From Amycolatopsis sp. FBCC-B4732 (GTDB taxonomy: Bacteria > Actinomycetota > Actinomycetes > Mycobacteriales > Pseudonocardiaceae): DNA of 64,000 nucleotides. Below the pieces are notes generated by a model. It saw only the letters and a list, made by a program, of their open reading frames with translations. It was not told the origin of the DNA and made no database searches. The position numbers and the translations under genes are program-made. The stretch's first letter is position 1; each line of letters begins with the position of its first letter. The DNA lies in NCBI RefSeq assembly GCF_023008405.1, contig NZ_CP095376.1, forward strand, positions 1,078,001-1,142,000. The letters are read 5' to 3'. Below are positions 51,407 to 60,067 of this stretch, piece after piece.

Positions 51407-51433
51407 GGCGCTTTGTCGACTCAGGATGCTTTT
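51401..51433 (+). terminator. Terminator overlapping the SPFH stop codon
   Basis: TCCTGAG (51401-51407) pairs with CTCAGGA (51420-51426) across 12 nt, followed by TGCTTTT. It ends the SPFH transcript just before the convergent methylase gene. Confidence 0.6.
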
Positions 51434-51437
51434 CGGC

Positions 51438-52469
51438 TCAGGAGGCGGGTTTCACCGCGACGACCAGGTCGCGCAGGATGGCCTGGTCGACCCGGTGGGC
51501 GAACTCCTCCCACGGGCCGCCCTCCCGGACGTCGAGGCCGGCCTTCCGCAGCACCTCGACCAGCTCTTCGCGCGGCAGCACCGTGGTGTTCCACGAGATC
51601 CCCAGCGCGCCGCCCGGGCGCAGCACCCGGGTCCACACCGGGACCGCGGCCGCCAGGAGGTCGCGCGGGCTTCGCTGCAGGCCCGCTTCGCGGTGGCTCC
51701 CGTGCTGCACGCCGTACGGCGCGTCGGTCACGATCACGTCGAACGAGTTCGCCCGCAGCGCCTCGTCGGTGGTCAGCGTGTCCGCGTTCAGGTACACGAG
51801 CCGCCGGGTGTCGCCGGCCTTGTACTCCTCCTTGGACAGCGCGTACTCGATGTCGAGCCGCCGGCCGAGGCGGACCTTGTTCCGGCGCAGCTGGCCCGAC
51901 TCCGCGGTGTGCTTCACGCGCTTGTTCCGCAGCCACGTCTTGATGAACGCCTCGTACGCCTCGAAGTCCTTGCCGTCGACGTCCAGGCCGGTGGCGTGCA
52001 GGCCGTACATCATCGCCTGGTTCAGCGTCGTGCCGCGGCCGCACAGCGGGTCCAGCAGGTACTTCGCCTTCGCGGAAAACGGGTCGGCCGTCGCCATCAG
52101 CGTCACGTTCACCAGCAGCTTCGTGAACAGCTCGTTGGTCTTGCCCGCGTACTTCTGGATCGTCAGCAGGTCCGAGTCCGCCTTCGCCAGCGGTGTCACG
52201 GTGACTGGGCGCAGGACCCCGTCGCCCAGCTCGAACAGCGCGTACAACGAGGACAGGTTGGACAGCAGCGCGAGGTCGCGCCCGGCCAGCGGGGACGAAC
52301 TCGTGAAGCGCACGTACCCCACGCCGCCGAGTTCGACCTCGTCGATCGCGGACAGTTCGGCGGCCAAGGCCGCGCCGAAGACCGCCAGCTCGGCGCGCAA
52401 CAGGGCGGTGGAGGAGGCGGCGTAGACCCGGTTGGCCGACGGGTAGACCAGCATCGCGTACTCAGGCAT
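51438..52469 (-). CDS. TRM11/UPF0020-type RNA methyltransferase
   Basis: 343 aa from an ATG at 52469. The N-terminal ~150 residues resemble a THUMP-like substrate module. The Rossmann part has LLDPLCGRGTTLNQAMMYG (motif I) and FDVIVTDAPYGVQHG (motif IV, with D-A-P-Y rather than the usual D-P-P-Y). It is predicted to methylate a guanosine exocyclic amine in RNA; the target is unknown. Divergent from the DHH phosphoesterase gene over 25 bp. Confidence 0.85.
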   Translation of the reverse strand: MPEYAMLVYPSANRVYAASSTALLRAELAVFGAALAAELSAIDEVELGGVGYVRFTSSSPLAGRDLALLSNLSSLYALFELGDGVLRPVTVTPLAKADSDLLTIQKYAGKTNELFTKLLVNVTLMATADPFSAKAKYLLDPLCGRGTTLNQAMMYGLHATGLDVDGKDFEAYEAFIKTWLRNKRVKHTAESGQLRRNKVRLGRRLDIEYALSKEEYKAGDTRRLVYLNADTLTTDEALRANSFDVIVTDAPYGVQHGSHREAGLQRSPRDLLAAAVPVWTRVLRPGGALGISWNTTVLPREELVEVLRKAGLDVREGGPWEEFAHRVDQAILRDLVVAVKPAS

Positions 52470-52494
52470 CCCGCAGAGCGTAGCGTGACGCACC

Positions 52495-53484
52495 GTGACC
52501 CCTACTTCGGCGCAGGACATCCGGGACGCGGTGGCGCTGCTCGCCGCGGCCACCGACGTGACGATCCTCGGCCACGTCCGCCCCGACGCGGACGCGCTGG
52601 GCAGCGCGCTCGCCCTCGGCCGGGCCCTCGTGCAGCGGGGCGTCAAGGTGCGCGTCTCCTTCGGCGAGCCCGACGAGGCGCCCGAGACGCTGCGGTGGCT
52701 CGACGAAGACGGCCTGCTGACCCACCCGGACGACCTCCCCGCCTCCGAACCGCTGCTGATCTGCGTCGACACGCCGACGCCGAAGCGGCTGGGCCGGCTC
52801 GCCGGGCGCGTCGAAGCCGCCGGCGCCGTGCTGGTGGTCGACCACCACGCCACGAACACCTACTACGGCACCTGCCACGTCGTCGACGAGTCGGCCGAGG
52901 CCAGCGCGATCCTGGTGTTCCGCATCCTGGACGCACTGGGCGCCGCGCTGGACGAGCCGATCGCGCGCGGGATCTACGCCGGGATCGTCACCGACACCAG
53001 CGGGTTCCGCCGGGCGAGCCCGGAGACGCACCGGATGGCGGCGCGGCTGCTGGAAGCGGGCGTCGACGCCGAAGCGGTCGTGCGGCGGATCGTCGACGAG
53101 CGCCCGTTCGCGTGGCTGCCGATGCTGTCGTCCGTGCTGAACGAGGCCCGGCTCGAACCGGAAGCCGCTCAGGGCAAGGGTTTCGTGCACGCGGTGGTGC
53201 GGCTCGACGCGGCCGCCACCGTGCGCGGGGAAGAGGTCGAGTCGGTCATCGACGTCATCCGCTCGGTACGCGAAGCCGCCGTCGCCGCCGTGCTCAAACA
53301 GGACCCGACCAACCCGGCGCAGTGGCAGATCTCGTTGCGCTCCACCGGGATCGACGTCTCGGCAGTCGCCGCGGAGTTCGGCGGCGGCGGGCACCGCCAG
53401 GCCGCGGGCTGCACGATCCCGGGCACCGCCGAGGAGGTCCTCGCCGGACTGCGCGCCGCGCTGGAGCGGGCGCCGCTGCTCTAG
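52495..53484 (+). CDS. nrnA: DHH/DHHA1 phosphoesterase, NrnA/CnpB type
   Basis: 329 aa. DHH motifs: LGHVRPDADALGSALAL, CVDTP and the signature VVDHHATNTYYG. C-terminal DHHA1 has EFGGGGHRQAAGCTIPG. Relatives degrade nano-RNA, pAp or cyclic di-AMP; the mycobacterial Rv2837c counterpart lies in the same rbfA-dinF neighbourhood. GTG start close behind TAGCGT (52481-52486), so it is nearly leaderless. Confidence 0.94.
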   Translation: MTPTSAQDIRDAVALLAAATDVTILGHVRPDADALGSALALGRALVQRGVKVRVSFGEPDEAPETLRWLDEDGLLTHPDDLPASEPLLICVDTPTPKRLGRLAGRVEAAGAVLVVDHHATNTYYGTCHVVDESAEASAILVFRILDALGAALDEPIARGIYAGIVTDTSGFRRASPETHRMAARLLEAGVDAEAVVRRIVDERPFAWLPMLSSVLNEARLEPEAAQGKGFVHAVVRLDAAATVRGEEVESVIDVIRSVREAAVAAVLKQDPTNPAQWQISLRSTGIDVSAVAAEFGGGGHRQAAGCTIPGTAEEVLAGLRAALERAPLL

Positions 53485-53599
53485 CCGCACGCCCGGCGGA
53501 CGGTTTCGTGCGGAACGCACTGCCCGTCCGGGAATTCGGCACTTCGTTGCGCGCTCGCCGCAATCGGGGAGCAAGCCCCGCCGCGATCACGCGCGATGC

Positions 53600-53640
53600 T
53601 TCGTTGCCAGCCGGTCTTGTCCGGCTGGGAACGAAGGAGG
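53600..53640 (+). promoter_or_regulatory. Leader hairpin adjoining the ribosome site of the seven-gene operon
   Basis: TTCGTT (53600-53605) and AACGAA (53630-53635) extend the perfect stem CCAGCCGG (53607-53614)/CCGGCTGG (53621-53628) with one G-G mismatch. The last two bases of the stem are the first two of the ribosome site AAGGAGG (53634-53640), 5 nt before the ATG. This hairpin could control translation of the first gene. Confidence 0.6.
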
Positions 53641-53645
53641 CGCGC

Positions 53646-54503
53646 ATGAGCGAAGCGAAGCCGCTGACCGGGCCGGTGCGGAAAACGGGTCCAGGGTGGA
53701 CCGCGGGACTGACCGTGCCGCGGGAACACCCCTTCTTCTTCGACCACCCGCTGGACCACGTGCCCGGCTCGCTGACCATCTGCGGCCTGCTCGACCTGGC
53801 GGAATCGGTGACCGGGCCGGCGGGCGGGGCCGAGCGGCTGCTGCTCGACCTGCGCTTCCCGGCGATGGGGACGCTGTCCGGCCCGGTCGAACTCGGCCTG
53901 GCCCCGGCACCGGGTGTGCCCGGCCAGTGGTCGCTGCTGGCCCAGCAGGCCGACGCGGACATCTGCGCCGGCACCCTGCGCCGGGTCGCGGGCCTCGGCC
54001 GGCCGGCCACCGCACCGCAACCGGGGGATGCGCGGAACTCGCTGTGCCCCCAGGACCTCGTCCACCGCGTCGACGAGGACAACATCGTGCTCGGCGTCCC
54101 GGCCGACGCCGGGGACGAGGTCACCGCGCCCGCCGTGCCGCCCCGGCCGGGGCACTACCTCGACCACGGTGGTCCCGCTTTCTCGGCGCGCAGCCTGATC
54201 GAGTCGAGCCGGCAGTTCTTCACCGTGCTGGAGCACTGGGCGGCGGGCTGGTCCTACGGCACCACGGTGCTGTGGACGGCTTTCCACGCCGACCTGCCGG
54301 CGTCGCCGCCGAGCCCGGCGTACTCCTTCCGCTGGGTCCGCGAGCCGGTGAAGCGCAGCAAGCTGGACGTCTCGTTCGACCTGCTCGACGCCGAGGGCGT
54401 GGTGGCCGGCCGGTTCGACTACGTCGCCATCACCGTCAGCGCCGCCGCGTACGAGCGGTTCCGCGCCGCCCGCGGCCGCCTGGCCGGGGAGGCCGCCGCG
54501 TGA
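53646..54503 (+). CDS. AfsA-type hotdog protein, atypical repeat order
   Basis: 285 aa. EHPFFFDHPLDHVPGSLTIC (~27-46) is the signature of the second AfsA repeat, the hotdog domain of A-factor synthases. The C-terminal half (~178-285, SLIESSRQFFTVLEHWAAGW, SYGTTVLWTAF) resembles the first AfsA repeat, so the two repeats appear to be in reversed order. AfsA-family enzymes join a beta-ketoacyl unit to dihydroxyacetone phosphate to make gamma-butyrolactone signals; the reaction here is unproven. First gene of a seven-gene operon with AAGGAGG 5 nt before the ATG. Confidence 0.75.
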   Translation: MSEAKPLTGPVRKTGPGWTAGLTVPREHPFFFDHPLDHVPGSLTICGLLDLAESVTGPAGGAERLLLDLRFPAMGTLSGPVELGLAPAPGVPGQWSLLAQQADADICAGTLRRVAGLGRPATAPQPGDARNSLCPQDLVHRVDEDNIVLGVPADAGDEVTAPAVPPRPGHYLDHGGPAFSARSLIESSRQFFTVLEHWAAGWSYGTTVLWTAFHADLPASPPSPAYSFRWVREPVKRSKLDVSFDLLDAEGVVAGRFDYVAITVSAAAYERFRAARGRLAGEAAA

Positions 54504-55144
54504 TCGGCCTCGTGCGGGTGAACCAGGTTCCCCGGCTCCTGTACTTCGTCATCGTCGGCGGCCTCGGCGCGGGCCTCGTGCTGCGCCTGCTCTCGGCCGC
54601 CGACCCGCGGTCCGCGGTGGCCGCCGGGTTCGTGCTGGTCCACCTGGTCTGGATCGTCGCGGAATCCCGGATCACCTTCACCCCTAACGGCACTTCGCCG
54701 CCCGACCCGACCGTGCTGCCCTACGGTTTCGCGCGCACGGTGGTCGTCGTCGCCGGCGCGCTCGGCCCGCTGCCGTGGGCCGGGGGCCCGCTGTGGTGGA
54801 CGCCGGCGCCCGCCGCGTTGTTCCTGGGCGGAATCGCGTTGCGGCTGCGGGCGATCGGCGAGCTCGGCCGGTTCTACACCCACCGCGTGCTGCGCCACGA
54901 CGGCCACGAAGTCGTCACCACCGGGCCGTACCGCGCGGTCCGCCACCCGGCCTACACCGGGATGCTGGCGGCGAGCGCCGGGTACACCGCCTACCTGTTC
55001 ACCGTGCCCGGCGCCGTCGCGCTCGTGGTGCTCGCCGGGGCGCTGGTGTGGCGGATCCGCGTCGAGGAGCGGATGCTCTTCGACGTCCCGGGGTATCCCG
55101 CGTTCGCCGCCGGCCGCGCCCGGCTGGTCCCGGGGGTGTGGTGA
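54500..55144 (+). CDS. Isoprenylcysteine carboxyl methyltransferase (ICMT)-type membrane methyltransferase
   Basis: 214 aa, about five membrane helices. The cofactor-binding C-terminal motif is TTGPYRAVRHPAYTGMLAAS, followed by IRVEERMLFDVPGYPAFAAG. Members methylate carboxylates, amines or thiols on lipophilic substrates at the membrane. GTG start overlaps the preceding stop by 4 nt. Its presence suggests that the operon product is lipophilic or membrane-associated at one stage. Confidence 0.88.
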   Translation: MIGLVRVNQVPRLLYFVIVGGLGAGLVLRLLSAADPRSAVAAGFVLVHLVWIVAESRITFTPNGTSPPDPTVLPYGFARTVVVVAGALGPLPWAGGPLWWTPAPAALFLGGIALRLRAIGELGRFYTHRVLRHDGHEVVTTGPYRAVRHPAYTGMLAASAGYTAYLFTVPGAVALVVLAGALVWRIRVEERMLFDVPGYPAFAAGRARLVPGVW

Positions 55145-57756
55145 CCGTGGACCTCCTCCACGACGGCCCGCGGCTGACCGACCCCGGCGTCGTCGGGAAT
55201 AAGTTCGCCCGCCAGGCCGAGCTCCGCGCCGCGGGGTTCGAAGTCCCCGAGTTCTTCTGCGTTCCGGTGGAGGCGTTCGACGCCGCCCTCGCCCGGGTGC
55301 CGGACGGCGAGCCCGCCGCCCGGCGGCGGGCGCTGCTCGGCCACGGCGTACCGGAGCCGCTGGCCGGCGCGCTGCTGGCGGCGTTCGACCGGCTCGCCGG
55401 CCCGGACGGCGTGGTCGCCGTGCGCGCCTGCGTCGTCGGCGACGGGGAAGACAGCGCGGCCGACCCGTTCGCCGGGATGAGCGACAGCTTCCTCAACGTC
55501 GGCCGCGCGGCGCTGCTCGCCCGGGTCGCCGAGTGCTGGGCGTCCGCGTTCACCGACCGGGCGGTGGCCTACCGGCGGCTGCGCGGCGCGGACCCGGGCG
55601 CGGCGCGGGTCGCGGTCGGCGTGCAGCGCATGGTGCGGGCGGAACGCTCGTTCGTCGCGTTCAGCCGCGATCCGCGCACCGGGGCCGCGCAGCACCTGAT
55701 CGCGGCCGCGTACGGGCTGGGCGAAGGCGTCGTCCAGGAACTCGCCGACGTCGACCACTTCGTGCACGACCCCGCGGCCGGTCGCGTGTCGCGCACGGTC
55801 GTCCCGAAGCACCGCATGGTCGTGCCCGATCCCGCTCGCTCGGGTGCGCCGCTGCTCGCCGGCGTCCCGGTCGGGCTCGTCGCGGCGCCGGTGCTGACCG
55901 ACGCCGAGGTGCGCGAGATCGGCGTGCTCGCCGAGCGGGTGGCCGAGCACTTCGGTGCCCCGCAGGACATCGAGGGCGCGTTGACGGCGGACGGGACGAT
56001 CGAACTGGTCCAGGCCCGCCCGATCGTCTTCACCGAGCCGGAGCCGGACCCCGGACCGGCGTCCGACGTCATCTGGACCAACCACAACCTGACCGAGAGC
56101 TTCCCGGGCGTCACCTGCGCGCTCACCTACTCGCAGGCCCAGGAGTTCTACGAAGTCTGCTTCCGCGGGTTCTACCGCCGGATCGGCGTGCCCGCCCGGT
56201 TGCGGCACCGGCACGCCGGCGACCTCGCGCGGATGATCGGGCTGCTCGACGGGCGCGTCTACTACCAGCTCGACGCCTGGTACCGGCTGCACGCGATGAT
56301 GCCCGGCTGGGGGCTGCTGCGCCCGACCTGGCAGCGGACGCTGGGCCTGTCCGGCGACGAGCTCGACGAGGCGCCGCCGCTGCCGCGCGACGGCCGGCTG
56401 CGGACGGTGCGTGCGCTGCCCCGCGCGGTCGCGAGCCTGCTCGGGCACCCGCTCGCCGTGCGCCGGTTCCTGACGTGGTGGGACGACCTCGCCGCGACCA
56501 CCGGGCCGCTCGACGGCCTCCCGCCGGCGGAACTGGTCCGCCGCTACCGCCGGATCTGGGCGGAGTTCGCCGGGCAGTGGCCGGTCACCCTGCTCAACGG
56601 CTACTTCCTGCTCGGCTGCCTGACGCTGACGCAGCGGCTGCTGTCCCGCTGGACCACCGGCGACCCGGCGCTGCTCGTGGGGCTGCTGCCCGGCGGCCCG
56701 GAGAACCGCTCGCTGCTGGCCCTGCGCTCGGCGCTGCGGCTGGCCACGCGGTTCCGGCACGACCCGCGGCTGACGGCGGCGCTGGCCGCCGGGACCGACC
56801 GGGAGGTGCACGACGGGATCGTCGCCGGCCGCTTCGGGGACGACGTCGCCGAGGCGTTCGCCGAGCACCTGCGCCGGTACGGCGACCGGACCGTGCACGA
56901 CCTGAAGCTCGAGGTCCGCACGCCGCGCCAGGACCCGTGGCGGCTGATCGGCGTGCTGCGGCCGCTGGTGGCCAGCGGCGAGACCGCCGAAGGCAACCGC
57001 ACCGCGGAGCGGAACGCCCGCCGTGACGGCGTCCGGCGGCTGCGCCGGGCCTGCTCGAGCCCGGTGCGCCGGATCGCGCTCGGGCTCTGCGTCCGGGTGC
57101 TGCGGCGGTTCGTCAAGGCGCGGGAGGACACCCGGTTGTGCCGCAGCCAGCTCTACGGCCTCAGCCGGGACATCCTCTACCGGCTGGGTGACGTCCTGGC
57201 CGCCGACGGCCGGCTCGCCGACGCCGGCGACGTCGTGCACCTGCGGGTCGAAGAGGTCCTCGGTGCCGTCGACGGCACCGGCGGCACGGCCGGGCTCGCC
57301 GACCTGGCCGCCCGGCGCCGGGCGGAACTCGAAGCCTGGCAAGGGAAACCCGCGCCGCCGGGCTACCTCTCACCGGACGGACCCGGCCGCGACGCCGCCC
57401 GCAGCGGCCCGCCGCCGGGTAACGTCCTGCGGGGACTGGCCTCCAGCCGCGGCGTCGTCCGGGCCCGGGCGGCGGTCGTGCTCGACCCGACCGCCCCGGT
57501 CGAGGACTGCCGGGATCGCATCCTCGTCGCCCGCGAGACCGATCCCGGCTGGCTGTACCTGATGACCGCGGCGAAGGGCATCGTCGTCGAACGCGGCAGC
57601 CTGCTGTCGCACACCGCCATCACCGGGCGGCTGCTGGGGATCCCGACCGTGGTGGCCGTGCCCGGCGCCACCACCGCCATCGCCGACGGCGGCTGGATCG
57701 AACTGGACGGCGCGGCCGGCACGGTCCGGCTGCTGCGCACCGAGGAGGCGGGATGA
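55141..57756 (+). CDS. PEP synthase/rifampin phosphotransferase-like enzyme
   Basis: 871 aa. The N-terminal ATP-grasp part (1-~320) has NKFARQAELRAAGFEVPEFF, AYGLGEGVVQELADVDHFV and the end motif ELVQARPI. A unique middle region (~330-720, starting WTNHNLTESFPGVTCALTYS) would bind the substrate. The C-terminal swivelling His domain carries His824 in ERGSLLSHTAITGRLLGIP. Length, layout and His position match rifampin phosphotransferases (His825 of 867 in Listeria), which use ATP to phosphorylate a hydroxyl. Here it could phosphorylate the pathway intermediate or act in resistance. 4-nt overlaps at both ends. Confidence 0.85.
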   Translation: MTVDLLHDGPRLTDPGVVGNKFARQAELRAAGFEVPEFFCVPVEAFDAALARVPDGEPAARRRALLGHGVPEPLAGALLAAFDRLAGPDGVVAVRACVVGDGEDSAADPFAGMSDSFLNVGRAALLARVAECWASAFTDRAVAYRRLRGADPGAARVAVGVQRMVRAERSFVAFSRDPRTGAAQHLIAAAYGLGEGVVQELADVDHFVHDPAAGRVSRTVVPKHRMVVPDPARSGAPLLAGVPVGLVAAPVLTDAEVREIGVLAERVAEHFGAPQDIEGALTADGTIELVQARPIVFTEPEPDPGPASDVIWTNHNLTESFPGVTCALTYSQAQEFYEVCFRGFYRRIGVPARLRHRHAGDLARMIGLLDGRVYYQLDAWYRLHAMMPGWGLLRPTWQRTLGLSGDELDEAPPLPRDGRLRTVRALPRAVASLLGHPLAVRRFLTWWDDLAATTGPLDGLPPAELVRRYRRIWAEFAGQWPVTLLNGYFLLGCLTLTQRLLSRWTTGDPALLVGLLPGGPENRSLLALRSALRLATRFRHDPRLTAALAAGTDREVHDGIVAGRFGDDVAEAFAEHLRRYGDRTVHDLKLEVRTPRQDPWRLIGVLRPLVASGETAEGNRTAERNARRDGVRRLRRACSSPVRRIALGLCVRVLRRFVKAREDTRLCRSQLYGLSRDILYRLGDVLAADGRLADAGDVVHLRVEEVLGAVDGTGGTAGLADLAARRRAELEAWQGKPAPPGYLSPDGPGRDAARSGPPPGNVLRGLASSRGVVRARAAVVLDPTAPVEDCRDRILVARETDPGWLYLMTAAKGIVVERGSLLSHTAITGRLLGIPTVVAVPGATTAIADGGWIELDGAAGTVRLLRTEEAG

Positions 57757-58943
57757 GCGCGCCCGAGTTCCCGTTCACCGAAGGACCCGGGCTCGAACCG
57801 CCCGCGGAGTACGGGGAAATCCTCGGTGCCGGCGCGCTGTGTCCGGTGACGCTGGCGGGCGGCCGGCACGCCGTGCTCGTCACGCGGCACGCCGACGTGC
57901 GGACCGTGCTCGGCGACCCGCGGTTCAGCCGCGAGGACCACGGGGCCCTGTTCGACCGGGAGGCCGGGTCGCTCGCGTTGCTGCTGACCGATCCGCCGGT
58001 GCACACCCGGCGGCGCCGCACGGTCGCGGCCGGCTTCACGGCGCGGCAGGCCGAGGCCGCGCGCCCGGGACTGGCCGCACTGGCGGCCGAGCTGGTCGCC
58101 GGGCTGCGGGCGCGGGGCACCGAAGCGGAACTCGTCGAGGAGTTCGCGGTGCCGTTCACCCTTGCGGTGATCAGCGACCTGCTCGGGGTGCCGGCCGCGG
58201 ACCGGGGCCGGTTCCGGCCCTGGGTGAACGCGATGATGTCGCGCGGCCACGCCTCGCCCGAAGAGGTCGCCGAGGGGCACCGCGCGATGCACGAGTACTT
58301 CACCGCGCTGGTCGACGAAATCTGGGCGGGGGACACCCGCGACGGCATCATCGCCGACCTCGCCCCGGTGCCCGGCCGGGCGGGGGAGCTCTCGCGCGAG
58401 GAAGCGATCGTGATGAGCGCCGGCCTGCTCGTCGCGGGCTACGAGTCGACGAGCAACCAGCTCGCGTCCTGCGTCTACCTGCTGCTCACCGAACGCGCCC
58501 GCTGGGAATCCCTGCTGGGCGAACCCGCGGCGCTCGACCGGGCGATCGAGGAGATGCTGCGCTGGACGTCGTTCACCACCGGCGGCGGCACGCCGCACGT
58601 GGCCACCGAGGACGTGCGGCTGACCGACCGGCTGGTGCGCCGCGGCGAGGTCGTGGTGCCGCTGACCGACGCGGCGAACCGCGACGCCGAGGTCTTCGCC
58701 GACCCGGACCGGCTGGACCTGACCAGGGAGCCCAACCCGCACGTGGCCTTCGGCGCCGGGCGGCACCGGTGCCTCGGCGCCGAACTGGCGCGGGCCGAGT
58801 TGCAGACCGGCCTGGCGGTCCTGCTGCGCGAACTGCCCGGACTCGAACTCGCGGTGCCCGAAGGGGCGCTGCGCTGGCGGAGGGAGATGCAGGTGAGCGG
58901 TGTGTGGGAGCTTCCGGTGCGCTGGGCGGGTGACGCGCGATGA
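57753..58943 (+). CDS. Cytochrome P450
   Basis: 396 aa, full-length class I-type bacterial P450. I-helix LLVAGYESTSNQLAS, ExxR in EEMLRWTSF, and heme-binding HVAFGAGRHRCLGAELARAE with the proximal Cys. Cytoplasmic; it needs ferredoxin partners, which are not in this operon. It likely hydroxylates or oxidises the operon product. The ATG overlaps the previous stop (ATGA). Confidence 0.96.
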   Translation: MSAPEFPFTEGPGLEPPAEYGEILGAGALCPVTLAGGRHAVLVTRHADVRTVLGDPRFSREDHGALFDREAGSLALLLTDPPVHTRRRRTVAAGFTARQAEAARPGLAALAAELVAGLRARGTEAELVEEFAVPFTLAVISDLLGVPAADRGRFRPWVNAMMSRGHASPEEVAEGHRAMHEYFTALVDEIWAGDTRDGIIADLAPVPGRAGELSREEAIVMSAGLLVAGYESTSNQLASCVYLLLTERARWESLLGEPAALDRAIEEMLRWTSFTTGGGTPHVATEDVRLTDRLVRRGEVVVPLTDAANRDAEVFADPDRLDLTREPNPHVAFGAGRHRCLGAELARAELQTGLAVLLRELPGLELAVPEGALRWRREMQVSGVWELPVRWAGDAR

Positions 58944-60067
58944 GCGAGCCCGCCGTCCCCGACGTGTACTTCACCGACCGGCAGATCGCGGCGGTCCGGC
59001 ACGTGGTCGAGCACCGCCTCGGCGGCGAGATCGAACTGGCCTACCTGGCCGGGAGCCTCGCCGTCGGCCTCGGCCACGGGACGTCCGATGTGGACGTCTA
59101 CGCCGTCGGCGACCACCTGCCCGGCCAGGACCACGGCTACGAGCACGACGGCGTCGTGGTGCACGTGACCAAACTGGACGGTGCGCTGGTGCGCCGGCTG
59201 GCCGGGCTCGGCAGCCGGTTCACCGCCACCGGCGCCGACCGGGAGCAGTTCCTGCTCGAGTTCAAGGTGCTCAACGCGCTGGTCCGGCTGACCACCGGGC
59301 ACCGGGTCAAGGTGGCCCCGGCCTGGCAGGACGCGCTCGCGCCGCTGCGCCGGGACGTCGTGCGGCGGATCCTCGTCGCCCGGCACGCCAACATCTTCGC
59401 GGCCTTCGCCGAGGACGTCTGGGGCGCGTTGCTCAGCGGCGACCGCTACACCGCGGCGACGGCGTCCGCGATCGCGCTGGAGAACGCGGCGGAAGCGCTG
59501 CTGGCGGCGGCCGACGACCTCTACGTCGGCCCCAAGTTCCTCTTCCGCAGGCTGCGCCGGACCGAGGTGACCGCGCCGTGGGCGGGGGAGCTGTGGCGGC
59601 TGCTCAACCAGGTCTTCGACGCCGGGCTCGACGACGTCGAAACCGTTGCGGCGCACCGGCTCCGGGTCGGCAACCTGCTGCTGTCCTGGTGCGTGACCGA
59701 GGGCTGGGACAAGCCTCTCGCGGAACTGCCGCCGCCGGCGGCCGCGGAGACGTCGCGGCGCAGCCCCTACTTCGCGCCGGTGCGGTTTTCCGACGGCATC
59801 GCGCTGATGAGCGCCGAAGAGGCCTACGCCGTGGACGAATCGGTCGTGGCGGCCTGGCGCGACGCCGACCGCTTCGGCCTCGACGGCGGCGAGCTGTCCC
59901 CGGCGCTGCGCGGCCTGCTCGCGATCGGCGCGCTGGACGGTCCCGACCGGCCCGGCGCCGAAGCGCGCAACCCGCGGCTGCCCGCGGATCCGGCGGTGGC
60001 CGCGCTGATCCGCGTCCAGCCCGGGTACACGGTGCACCCGCAGGCCGCGCCGGTCGCGCGCCCGTGA
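58940..60067 (+). CDS. Nucleotidyltransferase-fold protein
   Basis: 375 aa. The pol-beta nucleotidyltransferase core is at ~35-60: YLAGSLAVGLGHGTSDVDVY (G-S ... D-x-D). The remaining ~300 residues are mostly helical, with ALENAAEALLAAADDLYVGP and LLNQVFDAGLDDVETVAAHR reminiscent of kanamycin/streptomycin-type adenylyltransferase helical domains. It may adenylylate or otherwise nucleotidylate a small molecule. ATG overlaps the P450 stop by 4 nt; the next gene overlaps its own stop. Confidence 0.8.
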   Translation: MSEPAVPDVYFTDRQIAAVRHVVEHRLGGEIELAYLAGSLAVGLGHGTSDVDVYAVGDHLPGQDHGYEHDGVVVHVTKLDGALVRRLAGLGSRFTATGADREQFLLEFKVLNALVRLTTGHRVKVAPAWQDALAPLRRDVVRRILVARHANIFAAFAEDVWGALLSGDRYTAATASAIALENAAEALLAAADDLYVGPKFLFRRLRRTEVTAPWAGELWRLLNQVFDAGLDDVETVAAHRLRVGNLLLSWCVTEGWDKPLAELPPPAAAETSRRSPYFAPVRFSDGIALMSAEEAYAVDESVVAAWRDADRFGLDGGELSPALRGLLAIGALDGPDRPGAEARNPRLPADPAVAALIRVQPGYTVHPQAAPVARP

